Assembly (NCBI RefSeq): GCF_002269345.1
Contig: NZ_CP022889.1
Location: forward strand, 1,054,001 to 1,118,000
Direction of reading: 5' to 3'
From: Tsuneonella mangrovi
GTDB taxonomy: Bacteria; Pseudomonadota; Alphaproteobacteria; Sphingomonadales; Sphingomonadaceae
DNA length: 64,000 bases
The position numbers were made by a program, and so were the translations under genes. A model generated the notes under the pieces. That model made no database searches. It saw only the letters and a program-made list of their open reading frames with translations, and was not told the origin of the DNA. Of the stretch, positions 10,127 through 18,494 are shown one piece after another; positions within the stretch are counted from its first letter, which is position 1; every line of letters starts with the position of its first letter.

Positions 10127-10160
10127 AACGGGCGTCGGGTGTATCTCCGGCGCCCGTTTT
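10127..10160 (+). terminator. Rho-independent terminator
   Basis: Arms AACGGGCGTCGG (10127-10138) and CCGGCGCCCGTT (10147-10158) pair over 12 positions with one G-U pair and an 8-base loop, then run into T residues. It closes the small glycine-zipper gene 22 bp upstream. Confidence 0.85.
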
Positions 10161-10300
10161 CTTTGGCACATCCATTTGGGTTTCCTACCTTCGCGCGGAT
10201 ATGCTCTAATTCGCCGCGATGATGCGTCAGCCAGACTCTCTCCAGCCGCCGCTAGCAAATAGCGAAATCGGACTACGTTGGGCCTCGATGGAATTTGGTT

Positions 10301-10324
10301 CAGGACAGTGTTCCATGTGTTCCA
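10301..10324 (+). repeat. 24-bp dispersed repeat, copy 1
   Basis: This 24-base stretch, which contains GTTCCATGTGTTCCA, recurs identically in inverse orientation at 18876-18899. Here it lies in the leader of the SDR gene, 26 bp before its ATG. Two exact copies of a 24-mer in 64 kb are not expected by chance, so it looks like a genomic repeat family. Confidence 0.75.
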
Positions 10325-10349
10325 TCGGCTCGGTTCGAGAGGCAGTCGG

Positions 10350-11114
10350 ATGAGCCGGCCTGCGATCCTCGTCACCGGCGGAGCCAAGCGACTCGGGGCC
10401 GCAATCGTCCGCGCGTTCGCGGAGGCAGGCTGGCATGTGATTATCCACTACGGCCAGTCGCAAGACGAAGCCGAAGCACTCGCCGCGACGCTGCCTTCAG
10501 CCGAGACCGTTTCCTGCGACCTGGCCGATGGCGATGCTTCGGTGGCGTTGGTCGAGCATTTAGCCCGGCGGCTCAGCGACTGGCGAGTGTTGGTCAACAG
10601 CGCGGCGGTGTTTGATGCCGATAGTGTAACCGCACTCGATCCGGCGACGAACCGGGTCGCGATGCAGGTCAATGCGACAACCCCGGCGCGCATGGCGCAA
10701 GCTTTCCTTGCACGCGCGCGCGCAAACGGCGGGCGGCGGGTAATCCAGTTCACCGACCAGAAGTTGGCCAACATGAACCCGGATTTCTTCAGCTACACGA
10801 TGAGCAAGGCGGCCACTGCGGCAACGGTGCAGATGTTGGCGATGGGTGCAGCAGGGCCGGAAGACAGGATCTACGCGCTCGCCCCCGGCGCGATCCTTGC
10901 GAGCCATGACCAGACCGAGGAAGAAACCGAGGTTTCGCACCGCCTCAACCTGCTCAAGCGCAAAACCTGCGCGGAAGAGATCGCCGAGGCCTGCCTGTGG
11001 CTTGCGGAAGGCCACCTGGCGAGCGGCGAGACGCTGTTCGTCGACAGCGGGCAGCACTTGCTCAGCCAGTCGCGCGACGTGATTTACCTCGCCCGCGAAG
11101 GCGTGCGACCGTGA
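10350..11114 (+). CDS. SDR family oxidoreductase (FolM/pteridine reductase-like)
   Basis: An NAD(P)H-dependent short-chain dehydrogenase of 254 residues from the ATG at 10350. The Rossmann nucleotide motif TGGAKRLGAAI (residues about 8-18), NSAAVF in place of the usual NNAS, and the catalytic YTMSK (Y-x-x-x-K) are present. The TGGAKRLG opening resembles FolM/PTR1 pteridine reductases, which would fit supply of reduced pterin for molybdopterin or folate, but substrate cannot be read from sequence. Its TGA overlaps the GTG of the cytochrome b gene (GTGA), so it heads an apparent operon of five genes. Confidence 0.82.
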   Translation: MSRPAILVTGGAKRLGAAIVRAFAEAGWHVIIHYGQSQDEAEALAATLPSAETVSCDLADGDASVALVEHLARRLSDWRVLVNSAAVFDADSVTALDPATNRVAMQVNATTPARMAQAFLARARANGGRRVIQFTDQKLANMNPDFFSYTMSKAATAATVQMLAMGAAGPEDRIYALAPGAILASHDQTEEETEVSHRLNLLKRKTCAEEIAEACLWLAEGHLASGETLFVDSGQHLLSQSRDVIYLAREGVRP

Positions 11115-11788
11115 GCAAGCCCGCCCGGCGCCATGCCCTCTCCACCCGGCTGTGGCACTGGCTCAACCTGCTGTGCGTGGCGATCCTGTTCATGAGCGGA
11201 CTGAACATCTCGAACGCCCACCCGCACCTCTATTGGGGCCAGTGGGGTTTCGATCCGCGCACCGCGTGGCTGAACGTCGCCCGCTTCCCCGGCTGGGCGA
11301 CGATCCCGGGGTATTACAGCCTCGCCGGCGCGCGCGACTGGCACTTGCTGATGGCATGGCCGTTTGCGCTCGGGCTGCTGTTCATGTGGGCCGCGATGCT
11401 GGCCAACCGCCATTTCAGGCGCGACGTGATGACCACCCGCAAGGAATGGCGCTTGGGCGCGATCCGTGAAGACATCGCCGCGCACCTGCGCTTCGATTTC
11501 GATCACGGCGGCGGCAAATACAATTTTCTGCAGAAGCTGGCCTACGGGATCGTGCTCGGCGTGCTGCTGCCGGGAATGATCGTGACCGGCCTCGCAATCA
11601 GTCCGGGGATCGAGCCGAGCCTGGGCTGGCTGGTCCAGTTGCTCGGCGGGCGGCAGACCGCGCGTTCGCTGCATTTCCTGTTCGCATGGGGGCTGTTCGG
11701 CTTTTTCATGCTCCACGTCGCACTGGTGCTGGCGTCCGGCCCGATCAGGCAGCTGCGCGACATGATCACCGGAGGGCCGAAACGATGA
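11111..11788 (+). CDS. Membrane cytochrome b / b561-type subunit
   Basis: A 225-residue integral membrane protein in the cytochrome b(561)/Ni-Fe-hydrogenase b-subunit superfamily. The GTG start overlaps the preceding stop. Four hydrophobic helices are visible, with candidate haem-ligand histidines in LWHWLN, DWHLLMAW, RSLHFLF and FFMLHVAL. Its stop overlaps the ATG of a molybdopterin oxidoreductase, so the pair probably forms a membrane-anchored redox module passing electrons between quinone and the molybdenum centre, by analogy with MsrPQ/YedYZ. The direction and substrate are inferred. Confidence 0.85.
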   Translation: MSKPARRHALSTRLWHWLNLLCVAILFMSGLNISNAHPHLYWGQWGFDPRTAWLNVARFPGWATIPGYYSLAGARDWHLLMAWPFALGLLFMWAAMLANRHFRRDVMTTRKEWRLGAIREDIAAHLRFDFDHGGGKYNFLQKLAYGIVLGVLLPGMIVTGLAISPGIEPSLGWLVQLLGGRQTARSLHFLFAWGLFGFFMLHVALVLASGPIRQLRDMITGGPKR

Positions 11789-12525
11789 AGCGCCGCAACG
11801 TCATCGCAGGGCTCGGCGCATTATTCGCTACCGCTTGTTCCAAGGTCGGCGACAGCAAGGCGGGCAAGGCGCTGTTCAAGGCCGCCGACGAATGGCACCT
11901 CAAGGCGCAGCGCGCGCTGACGGGTCGCCAGGCGATGGCACCCGAATTCGACCGCTCGCAGATCTCGCCGTTCTTTCGCGGCAACGGCTCGCAGACGGTC
12001 CGCACCCCGCAATATGCCGCTGCGCTCGCCAACGGGTTCGCCGACTGGCAGCTGCAAGTCACCGGGCTGGTCGAGCACCCGTTGAGCCTGACGCTCGACA
12101 ATATCCGCAAGCTGCCGCAGCGCACCCAAGTAACCCGGCACGACTGCGTCGAAGGGTGGAGCGCAATCGGCGAATGGACCGGGCCGCAGTTGTCGGTGCT
12201 GCTCGATGCCGCCAAGCTCAAGCCCGAGGCGCGCTTCATCGTGTTCCACTGTGCCGACCGGCTCTATGGTGCGCCGTACTACGAAAGCATCGATCTCGAC
12301 GATGCGTTCCACCCGCAGACAATCGTCGCGCACAGCCTCAACGGAAAGCCGCTGCCTGAACGCAACGGTGCGCCGCTCAGGATGCGGATCGAGCGCCAAC
12401 TGGGCTACAAGCACGCCAAGTACCTCACCATGATCGAAGCGGTTGCCACGCTGGGCGGAATCGGCCGCGGACAGGGCGGCTTCTGGGAGGATAGCAACGG
12501 ATACCAGTGGTACGCCGGGATCTGA
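11785..12525 (+). CDS. Molybdopterin-dependent oxidoreductase (sulfite oxidase fold)
   Basis: A 246-residue exported molybdoenzyme of the SUOX/YedY superfamily. The N terminus MKRRNVIAGLGALFATAC combines adjacent arginines, as in Tat signals, with a possible lipobox Cys18. The molybdenum-ligand cysteine is Cys121 in RHDCVEGWSAIGEWTG, a family hallmark, followed by YYESIDLDDA and the LGYKHAKYLT ending. The ATGA overlap with the cytochrome b gene shows tight coupling. Compared with MsrP it lies beside a different cytochrome partner, and its substrate is unknown. Confidence 0.87.
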   Translation: MKRRNVIAGLGALFATACSKVGDSKAGKALFKAADEWHLKAQRALTGRQAMAPEFDRSQISPFFRGNGSQTVRTPQYAAALANGFADWQLQVTGLVEHPLSLTLDNIRKLPQRTQVTRHDCVEGWSAIGEWTGPQLSVLLDAAKLKPEARFIVFHCADRLYGAPYYESIDLDDAFHPQTIVAHSLNGKPLPERNGAPLRMRIERQLGYKHAKYLTMIEAVATLGGIGRGQGGFWEDSNGYQWYAGI

Positions 12526-12581
12526 CTGGCCCCGCGCGCTTTGATTGACAGGTCACGGACAACATAGGCATTCGTTCGCAC

Positions 12582-13835
12582 ATGACGATCAGCGAGAAGA
12601 TTTTCGACCGGGTGATCGGCAGGGCCGTTCGCAAGGGCGTGTTCGAAGTGGTCCACTCGGATGGATCGATCGCGCGGTTCGGCGAGCCTGCAGAAGGCTT
12701 CCCAGACGTGCGGGTGCGGTTCGCTGACGACAAAGTCGCGCGCGACATCATCCGTGATCCTGCGCTCGGTGCCGGCGAAACTTTCATGGATGGCCGCTTG
12801 CTGATCGAGCAGGGCGACGTGATGAACATGGTCGCGCTGCTGAGCGCGAATTCGCCGTGGGACCACGGGCAGGCAATCGCACCGCCGGGATTGCGCCAGC
12901 GCGCGCTCAATGCGCTGGGCGCGACCTATGAAGCGGTCAACCGGCAGGCCAGCTCACGCCGCAACGTCAGCCACCACTACGACATCGGCAACGATCTCTA
13001 CCGGATGATGCTCGATGCGGAATACATGCAGTATTCGTGTGGCTATTGGCCGCGTGACGACATAACGCTGGAGGAAGCGCAAGTCGCCAAGCTGGCGCAC
13101 ATCGCCGCCAAGCTGAAGGTCGGGGCCGGCGACCACGTGCTCGATATCGGGTGCGGCTGGGGCGGAATGGCGATCTTTCTCGCCCGCCATGCAGACGTGA
13201 CCGTCACCGGGATCACGCTCAGCAGCGAACAACTCGCGCTGGCCCGCGAAAATGCCGAGCGCGCGGGCGTTGCCGACAAGGTCAACTTCGAACTGGTCGA
13301 CTACCGCGACATGGCCTCGCGCGGCGACACGTTCGACCGGATCGTGTCGGTCGGCATGTTCGAACACGTAGGCGTGCCGCAGTTCGAGACTTTCTTCCGC
13401 GCCTGCGCCCGGATGCTCAAGCGAGACGGGGCGATGCTGCTGCACACGATCGGTCGGATGGGATCGCCCGGCAAGACCGACGCATTCACGCGCAAGTACA
13501 TCTTCCCCGGCGGCTATATCCCCGCGCTCAGCGAAACGCTCGAGCGTAGCGAGAAGGTACGGCTGATCGCCAGCGACATCGAGACGTTGCGACTGCACTA
13601 CGCCAAGACGCTGCGCGCCTGGTATGCCCGCTGCATGGCCAATCGCGAGGTGATCGAGGCCACGTACGGCGCGCGATTCTTCCGCATGTGGACCTTCTAC
13701 CTTTCGGGAGCGACGTCCGCGTTCGAAGCTGGCGGCCTGTGCAACTACCAGATCCAGTTCATCCGCGACCGCCGCGCGCTTCCGCTGACCCGCGATTACC
13801 TTGCAGCGGAGGAAGCCCGCTTTTCCGCGCCGTGA
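12582..13835 (+). CDS. cfa: Cyclopropane-fatty-acyl-phospholipid synthase
   Basis: Adds a methylene group from S-adenosylmethionine across the cis double bond of membrane phospholipid acyl chains, modifying the membrane under stress. The protein has 417 residues. The SAM-binding motif VLDIGCGWGG, the upstream HHYDIGNDLYRMMLD and YSCGYW segments, and the bicarbonate/active-site region MFEHVG and HTIG are all present. It lies 56 bp after the molybdoenzyme gene, and its TGA overlaps the GTG of a MATE exporter. Confidence 0.93.
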   Translation: MTISEKIFDRVIGRAVRKGVFEVVHSDGSIARFGEPAEGFPDVRVRFADDKVARDIIRDPALGAGETFMDGRLLIEQGDVMNMVALLSANSPWDHGQAIAPPGLRQRALNALGATYEAVNRQASSRRNVSHHYDIGNDLYRMMLDAEYMQYSCGYWPRDDITLEEAQVAKLAHIAAKLKVGAGDHVLDIGCGWGGMAIFLARHADVTVTGITLSSEQLALARENAERAGVADKVNFELVDYRDMASRGDTFDRIVSVGMFEHVGVPQFETFFRACARMLKRDGAMLLHTIGRMGSPGKTDAFTRKYIFPGGYIPALSETLERSEKVRLIASDIETLRLHYAKTLRAWYARCMANREVIEATYGARFFRMWTFYLSGATSAFEAGGLCNYQIQFIRDRRALPLTRDYLAAEEARFSAP

Positions 13836-15163
13836 GCGCTTCGACCGGGACACTCACCCGCAAGTCGATCTTCTCCCAGGCATGGCCGATCATTGTCGGG
13901 CAGGCTTCGGTCCCGCTCGTCGGGATCGTCGATACTTTCGTGATTGGGCGCACCGGAGACGCGGTGGCACTGGCCGGGGTCGCATTGGGCTCAGTGGTCG
14001 TCACCTTCATCTTCTGGGCATTCGGCTTCCTGCGAATGGGGATAACCGGGCTGACCGCGCAGGCAGTCGGCGCCGAGGACCAGGGCGAGACCAATGCTCT
14101 GCTAGTTCGCGGCGTCGCAACGGGCCTTTGTGTCGGGCTGATCCTCACGGTGCTGCAATGGCCGCTGGCAGCAGGTGCCTTCGCCCTGCTCGCAGGAAGC
14201 GAGCAGTTGACCGACGCGGCGCACGGCTATGTTACCATGCGGTTCTTCGGTGCGCCCGCCGCGCTGGCCGGGTTTGCGGTGCTCGGGTGGCTGTTCGGGA
14301 TTGGTCGCACGCGCGCTGCGCTTACCATGCAGCTGGTGATGAACATTGCGAACATCGGGCTCGATATCGCGTTCGTGTGGGGCCTTGGTTGGGGCGCGAA
14401 GGGGGTCGCGGCGGGCACGGCCATCGCCGAATGGATCGCGCTTGGCACCGGGATTGCGATCGCGTTGCGGATCGGCGGGCTTGGTGCGTTCACCGCGCTG
14501 CGCGGCGATCCGCAACTGTTTGCCCGCGCTGCGTTGCGCCGCCTGTTCGCGGTCAATTTCGACATCATGGTGCGCACACTCGCGCTGCTGTTCCTGTTCG
14601 CCTGGTTCGCCAACGGCGGCGCCAGGCTCGGCACGATCCAGCTTGCTGCGAACGCCGTGCTCAACCAGTTCATCGCGGTTGCCGCCTATGTTCTCGACGG
14701 GTTCGCCTTCACCGCAGAGGCGCGCGTGGGAGCGGCACTGGCTCGCGGATCGATGCGCGAGGTGTTGCACGCTATCCGCCTGACGGGAGAGTTCTCCCTC
14801 GCCGCCGGCCTCGCCTTTGCTGTCGTGATCTTCGCGGTTGGGAGCGGCCTGGTCGCTCTCATGACGACCAACCGGGATGTTCAGGAAGTCGCGCTGACAT
14901 ACCTGCCATTCGCTGCCTTGGTTCCACTTCTCGGCGTGCCGGCGTGGTTGCTCGACGGGGTGTTTATCGGAGCAACGTGGTCGCGCGCGTTTCGCAACGC
15001 AGCGATAGCTGCCACCGCGCTCTACGTGGTTACAGACCTTGCCCTGCGCCCGCTGGGCGCAGCGGGGCTATGGACGGCGATGCTCGTCAGCTATCTCTAC
15101 CGCGCCGGAGCGCTCGGGATCGTCCTCCCGGCGCGCCTGCGCAGTATCGAGCCCGACCCTTAG
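13832..15163 (+). CDS. MATE family efflux transporter
   Basis: An inner-membrane antiporter of 443 residues, probably expelling drugs or metabolites in exchange for H+ or Na+. The GTG at 13832 overlaps the cfa stop and begins the protein at VSASTGTLTRKS; upstream in-frame codons belong to cfa in another frame. About 12 hydrophobic helices are present in two halves, with the MATE-like start QAWPIIVGQASVPLVGIVDTFVIG. It ends the five-gene run and abuts the convergent DUF2147 gene with no spacer. Substrate unknown. Confidence 0.9.
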   Translation: MSASTGTLTRKSIFSQAWPIIVGQASVPLVGIVDTFVIGRTGDAVALAGVALGSVVVTFIFWAFGFLRMGITGLTAQAVGAEDQGETNALLVRGVATGLCVGLILTVLQWPLAAGAFALLAGSEQLTDAAHGYVTMRFFGAPAALAGFAVLGWLFGIGRTRAALTMQLVMNIANIGLDIAFVWGLGWGAKGVAAGTAIAEWIALGTGIAIALRIGGLGAFTALRGDPQLFARAALRRLFAVNFDIMVRTLALLFLFAWFANGGARLGTIQLAANAVLNQFIAVAAYVLDGFAFTAEARVGAALARGSMREVLHAIRLTGEFSLAAGLAFAVVIFAVGSGLVALMTTNRDVQEVALTYLPFAALVPLLGVPAWLLDGVFIGATWSRAFRNAAIAATALYVVTDLALRPLGAAGLWTAMLVSYLYRAGALGIVLPARLRSIEPDP

Positions 15164-15595
15164 TCAAGACTTGGGTTCTGCCGGTTTCGCAGCTTCGGCT
15201 GGCTTGGGCGCTTCGGAAGGCTTTGCTTCGGGCGGCGGTAGCTTGGTCCAGATTTCGGAATCGCAGAAGGCCTTGCCCATTGCGCAACCTTTGATCTTCA
15301 TCGAGGTGTCGTTGCTGGTAACGGTCCCGTTGAAGGTCATGAAGCCGGGCATGCCTGGGTGCTTCATGTGCTTGCCGAACCAGTCTTCGCCCTGCGGCCC
15401 CATCCCATGGCACATTTCGAACCCAACCTTCTTGCCCTTCTCGATCTTGCAGTAGAGCTTGTTTTCGTTGACCCAGACCTTCACGATATCGCCGTTGGGC
15501 CGCTTGTAGGTTCCGCTGGGGTCGCGAGCCAAAGCGGGGGTCGCTGCAATACCTGCCAGCACCAGACCCATCGCGATGCGATGCATTGCCTTCAT
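15164..15595 (-). CDS. DUF2147 domain secreted protein
   Basis: A 143-residue exported protein with a signal peptide (MKAMHRIAMGLVLAGIAATPALA) and a very strong ribosome site (AGGAGGAGAGG, read on the minus strand). The mature part begins GTYKRPNGDIVKVWV, as DUF2147 proteins do, and contains the KLYCKIEKG and EMCHGM cysteines. It ends in a low-complexity tail of Pro, Ala, Lys and Glu, common in periplasmic linkers. Members occur widely in proteobacteria and have no settled function. It converges on the MATE gene. Confidence 0.8.
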   Translation of the reverse strand: MKAMHRIAMGLVLAGIAATPALARDPSGTYKRPNGDIVKVWVNENKLYCKIEKGKKVGFEMCHGMGPQGEDWFGKHMKHPGMPGFMTFNGTVTSNDTSMKIKGCAMGKAFCDSEIWTKLPPPEAKPSEAPKPAEAAKPAEPKS

Positions 15596-15740
15596 TGTCC
15601 TCTCCTCCTGTCTTATTAGTATCTGCGCATATTAGCAGGTGCTGATGCGGAGTCGAGTACCGACATCGGACATCTGAATCGATTGCCCCGCCGCCGCTGG
15701 CCTGATACCGGCGCGCGCAACTGCCAGCGGAGCTTCCCCA

Positions 15741-16958
15741 ATGTCCGATATCAAACGCGTGGTCCTTGCCTATTCGGGCGGCCTCGACACCAGCGTGATC
15801 GCCAAGTGGCTCGAAACCGAGCGCGGCTGCGAAGTGGTGACCTTCACGGCCGACCTGGGCCAGGGCGAAGAGCTCGAGCCCGCCCGGCAAAAGGCGCGCG
15901 CAATGGGCATTCCCGACAACCACATCTTCATCGAGGACCTGCGCGAAGAATTCGTGCGCGACTACGTGTTCCCGATGATGCGCGCGAACGCCCGCTACGA
16001 AGGCGACTACCTGCTCGGCACCAGCATCGCCCGTCCGCTGATCTCCAAACGACTGGTGGAGATTGCTCACGAAACCGGGGCCGATGCCATCGCCCATGGC
16101 GCGACTGGCAAGGGCAACGACCAGGTGCGGTTCGAACTCTCCGCCTACGCGCTCGACCCCGACATCAAGGTCATCGCTCCTTGGCGCGAATGGGACCTGA
16201 CCAGCCGCACCGCGCTGATCGCCTGGGCCGAAGCGCACCAGATCATGGTGCCCAAGGACAAGCGCGGCGAAAGCCCGTTCTCGACCGACGCGAACCTGCT
16301 GCACACATCTTCGGAAGGCAAAGTGCTGGAAGATCCTTGGCAGGAAACGCCCGGCTACGTCTATTCACGCACGGTCGATCCGGAGGATGCGCCCGACACG
16401 CCCGAATATATCGAGATCGACTTCGAGCGGGGCGACGGCATCGCACTGAATGGCGAAGCGATGTCGCCCGCCACGCTGCTCACCGCGCTCAACGAGCTCG
16501 GCCGCAAGCACGGCATCGGCCGGCTCGACCTGGTCGAAAACCGCTTCGTCGGCATGAAGAGCCGCGGGATGTACGAGACCCCGGGCGGCACGATCTATGC
16601 GGTCGCGCATCGCGGGATCGAACAGATCACGCTCGATCGCGGCGCGGCGCACCTCAAGGACGAGCTGATGCCCAAGTACGCCGAGCTGGTGTACAACGGG
16701 TTCTGGTTCAGCCCCGAGCGCGAGATGCTGCAGGCGGCGATCGACCACAGCCAGGCGCGGGTGAACGGCACCGTCCGGCTCAAACTCTACAAGGGCAGCG
16801 CGCAGGTGGTCGGCCGCAAGAGCGCCGACACGCTCTACTCCGAAGCGCACGTCACCTTCGAGGACGACGCCGGGGCATACGACCAGCACGACGCGGAAGG
16901 CTTCATCAAGCTGAATGCGCTGCGGTTGAAGCTGCTGGCGAAGCGCGACCAGCGGTAA
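15741..16958 (+). CDS. argG: Argininosuccinate synthase
   Basis: Joins citrulline and aspartate with ATP to form argininosuccinate, the penultimate step of arginine synthesis. At 405 residues it is the usual size. The PP-loop motif [10 protein letters not shown] is near the N terminus, and the [22 protein letters not shown] and EGRG-type [15 protein letters not shown] segments are all intact. It is a single gene: 145 bp separate it from the divergent DUF2147 gene and no other arg gene is nearby. Confidence 0.97.
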   Translation: MSDIKRVVLAYSGGLDTSVIAKWLETERGCEVVTFTADLGQGEELEPARQKARAMGIPDNHIFIEDLREEFVRDYVFPMMRANARYEGDYLLGTSIARPLISKRLVEIAHETGADAIAHGATGKGNDQVRFELSAYALDPDIKVIAPWREWDLTSRTALIAWAEAHQIMVPKDKRGESPFSTDANLLHTSSEGKVLEDPWQETPGYVYSRTVDPEDAPDTPEYIEIDFERGDGIALNGEAMSPATLLTALNELGRKHGIGRLDLVENRFVGMKSRGMYETPGGTIYAVAHRGIEQITLDRGAAHLKDELMPKYAELVYNGFWFSPEREMLQAAIDHSQARVNGTVRLKLYKGSAQVVGRKSADTLYSEAHVTFEDDAGAYDQHDAEGFIKLNALRLKLLAKRDQR

Positions 16959-17006
16959 TTTTCCGCCCCAGCGCAGCGTTCCCGCGCAGCAATGCGACGA
17001 ACCGTT

Positions 17007-17055
17007 GAGTTATCCACTCGCGTCCACAGCGGAATCGGGGACAAGTGGATAACTC
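17007..17055. promoter_or_regulatory. Perfect inverted repeat built on two DnaA-box-like 9-mers
   Basis: The arms GAGTTATCCACT (17007-17018) and AGTGGATAACTC (17044-17055) are a perfect 12-bp inverted repeat with a 25-bp spacer. Each arm contains TTATCCACT, one base from the DnaA consensus TTATNCACA. No T tract follows, so a simple terminator for argG is unlikely. It may bind DnaA or another repressor, but this is inference. Confidence 0.45.
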
Positions 17056-17217
17056 GCCCTTGCAAAGCTTGAACCGAATCGCCTCGCGGCGCAGTCTCAA
17101 CCTTGTCGAAAGGACGGGGAGACTTTCGGAATTGACGGCCTAACAGCCTGAAAAACCGAAGACATTCCAGACCAATCGATATGGCGGCTTCTGTCCGCGC
17201 GGTCTCTGAGACCGGCC

Positions 17218-17541
17218 ATGAACAAAGCTTCGGCGGAGTGCAAGGCAGGTTGTTCGAGGGGAACGCGAAGCAAAGCAACCATGGCCGCTCTTAACGGCGG
17301 GAAGTCGAGGAATCGCGAAGAGGTTTCGGCCAGGACGCGAAGCCGATCGAGACGGACCGAACGGGGAATGGCCTCGGGACCAAGAGGGAAACGCGAAGCA
17401 AGCCTTCGGGCAAGTGGAACGAAGAACTGGAGGAACCGGATGCCGGTGCGAGCACCGGTGAAAGCGCCGCAACCGGCCCCCGGCCGCTGCGGTGAAATCA
17501 CGGGGTGCCAAGCGTCTCTTCGGAGAACCACGCGCCGGTGA
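17218..17541 (+). CDS. Possible small basic protein (doubtful)
   Basis: A 107-residue open frame rich in Arg, Lys and Ser (for example RTRSRSRRTERG) that stops three bases before a strong terminator stem. The first ATG has no clear ribosome site; a hairpin lies just before it. I recognise no domain. Composition and surrounding RNA structure make it as likely to be a chance frame across a non-coding RNA. Confidence 0.25.
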   Translation: MNKASAECKAGCSRGTRSKATMAALNGGKSRNREEVSARTRSRSRRTERGMASGPRGKREASLRASGTKNWRNRMPVRAPVKAPQPAPGRCGEITGCQASLRRTTRR

Positions 17542-17544
17542 GAG

Positions 17545-17578
17545 TGGGGTCGACCTTCGGGTCGGCCCCATTTCTTTT
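17545..17578 (+). terminator. Strong Rho-independent terminator with UUCG tetraloop
   Basis: Arms TGGGGTCGACC (17545-17555) and GGTCGGCCCCA (17560-17570) pair over 11 positions with one G-U pair around a TTCG tetraloop, followed by TTTCTTTT. No confidently called gene lies just upstream on this strand, which is why an unannotated transcript is suspected. Confidence 0.88.
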
Positions 17579-17772
17579 GCGCCGCCGACCCCTGCCGCAC
17601 GTCTGCCGCCCCCCGCTTCGCCCGCCTCTGCGCCACCATCACCCGCTCCCTTCCCGCACCATCGAATCCTCCTTCAGCGCCACCGAATCCGCGCCCGAAT
17701 GTGGCGGAATCGGGGCAAAACGCCTCCGAAGGGGTGCCACGGGGGCTCCAACAGGCGTAAGGCGGCCCCGCT

Positions 17773-18312
17773 ATGGACGGAACCGGTATCAAGCGGCGGC
17801 GCGCCACGTTGCGCACCCTCGCCCTGGCGGCGGCGCTGGCGATCCCGGCGTCGGTTTCCAGCCCGGTGCTCGCCGACGACGCAGCGGATGCCTTCGCCGC
17901 CAGCTTCGACACCGTCCCCGCCCCCAGGCTCACCGTGATCCCTTCGGCCAAGGCGGTCGACCTCTCGACCTTCCAGCCCCCGATCGAAGGGCAGGCCGAC
18001 GACAGCGCCACCGGGGAGGATCTCGGCACCGGCGTCGCCTCCTATTACGGCCGCAAGTTCAACGGCCGCTCGACCGCCAGCGGCGAACGGTTCGACATGA
18101 ATGCGATGACCGCCGCCCACAAGACACTGCCGTTCGGCAGCCGCGTGCGCGTCACCAACCTCAGCAACGGCAAGTCGGTGGTGGTGCGGATCAACGACCG
18201 CGGGCCGTACGTGAAGGGCCGCACGATCGACCTCAGTCGCGCCGCCGCGACCGAGATCGGCCTGGTCGGCCACGGCCACACCCAAGTCGAGCTCGCGTTG
18301 CTCGACGACTGA
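17773..18312 (+). CDS. rlpA: RlpA-like septal ring lytic transglycosylase
   Basis: A double-psi beta-barrel protein of 179 residues that in characterised relatives cleaves denuded glycan strands at the division septum. The ATG at 17773 gives a signal peptide ([21 protein letters not shown]) after a basic start; the ribosome site is weak. The barrel domain (residues about 80-175) carries [38 protein letters not shown] and [15 protein letters not shown], including the conserved Glu and the catalytic-site Asp of NDRGP. There is no SPOR domain, so the septal targeting module of E. coli RlpA is absent. Confidence 0.9.
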   Translation: MDGTGIKRRRATLRTLALAAALAIPASVSSPVLADDAADAFAASFDTVPAPRLTVIPSAKAVDLSTFQPPIEGQADDSATGEDLGTGVASYYGRKFNGRSTASGERFDMNAMTAAHKTLPFGSRVRVTNLSNGKSVVVRINDRGPYVKGRTIDLSRAAATEIGLVGHGHTQVELALLDD

Positions 18313-18340
18313 GCGAATCCAACCTTCCCCAATTCGCCAT

Positions 18341-18428
18341 CCCCAGCCCGTTCGTGTCGAGCGCAGTCGAGACACGCCGCAGCACCTTCCCCAGCCCGTT
18401 CGTGTCGAGCGCAGTCGAAACACGCCGC
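18341..18428. repeat. Two tandem 40-bp palindromic repeat units (REP-like)
   Basis: Units at 18341-18380 and 18389-18428 differ at one base and repeat with a period of 48 bp. Each contains GTGTCGAGCGCAGTCGAGACAC, which is largely self-complementary. A related palindrome (TCTCGACTTCGCTCGA) follows at about 18437-18453. This resembles intergenic REP/BIME-type repeats of GC-rich alphaproteobacteria. Confidence 0.75.
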
Positions 18429-18494
18429 GTCGCACCTCTCGACTTCGCTCGAGGCGAACGGGAGGCGCAGGACGAAGCCCCCAGCCCCCGCGCT

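Larger units (their letters stand above)
17195..17578 (+). ncRNA. Candidate structured transcript in the argG-rlpA gap
   Basis: The gap from 16959 to 17772 holds no recognisable gene. Its middle looks like a discrete transcript: hairpins at 17200-17214 (CGGTCT/AGACCG) and 17443-17458 (CCGGTG/CACCGG), the hexamer GCGAAG recurring at 17265, 17315, 17337 and 17393, and a very strong terminator at 17545-17578. It does not contain the conserved cores of RNase P RNA, SRP RNA or 6S RNA that I looked for. The same strand encodes a short basic frame at 17218-17541, so a small-protein gene is the alternative. The 5' end is a guess. Confidence 0.35.

Noticed and set aside
10305-10324. Dispersed repeat read as an SOS box because of GTTC...GTTC
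   Set aside because: The spacer is 5 bases, not 7, so it does not fit the LexA direct repeat.
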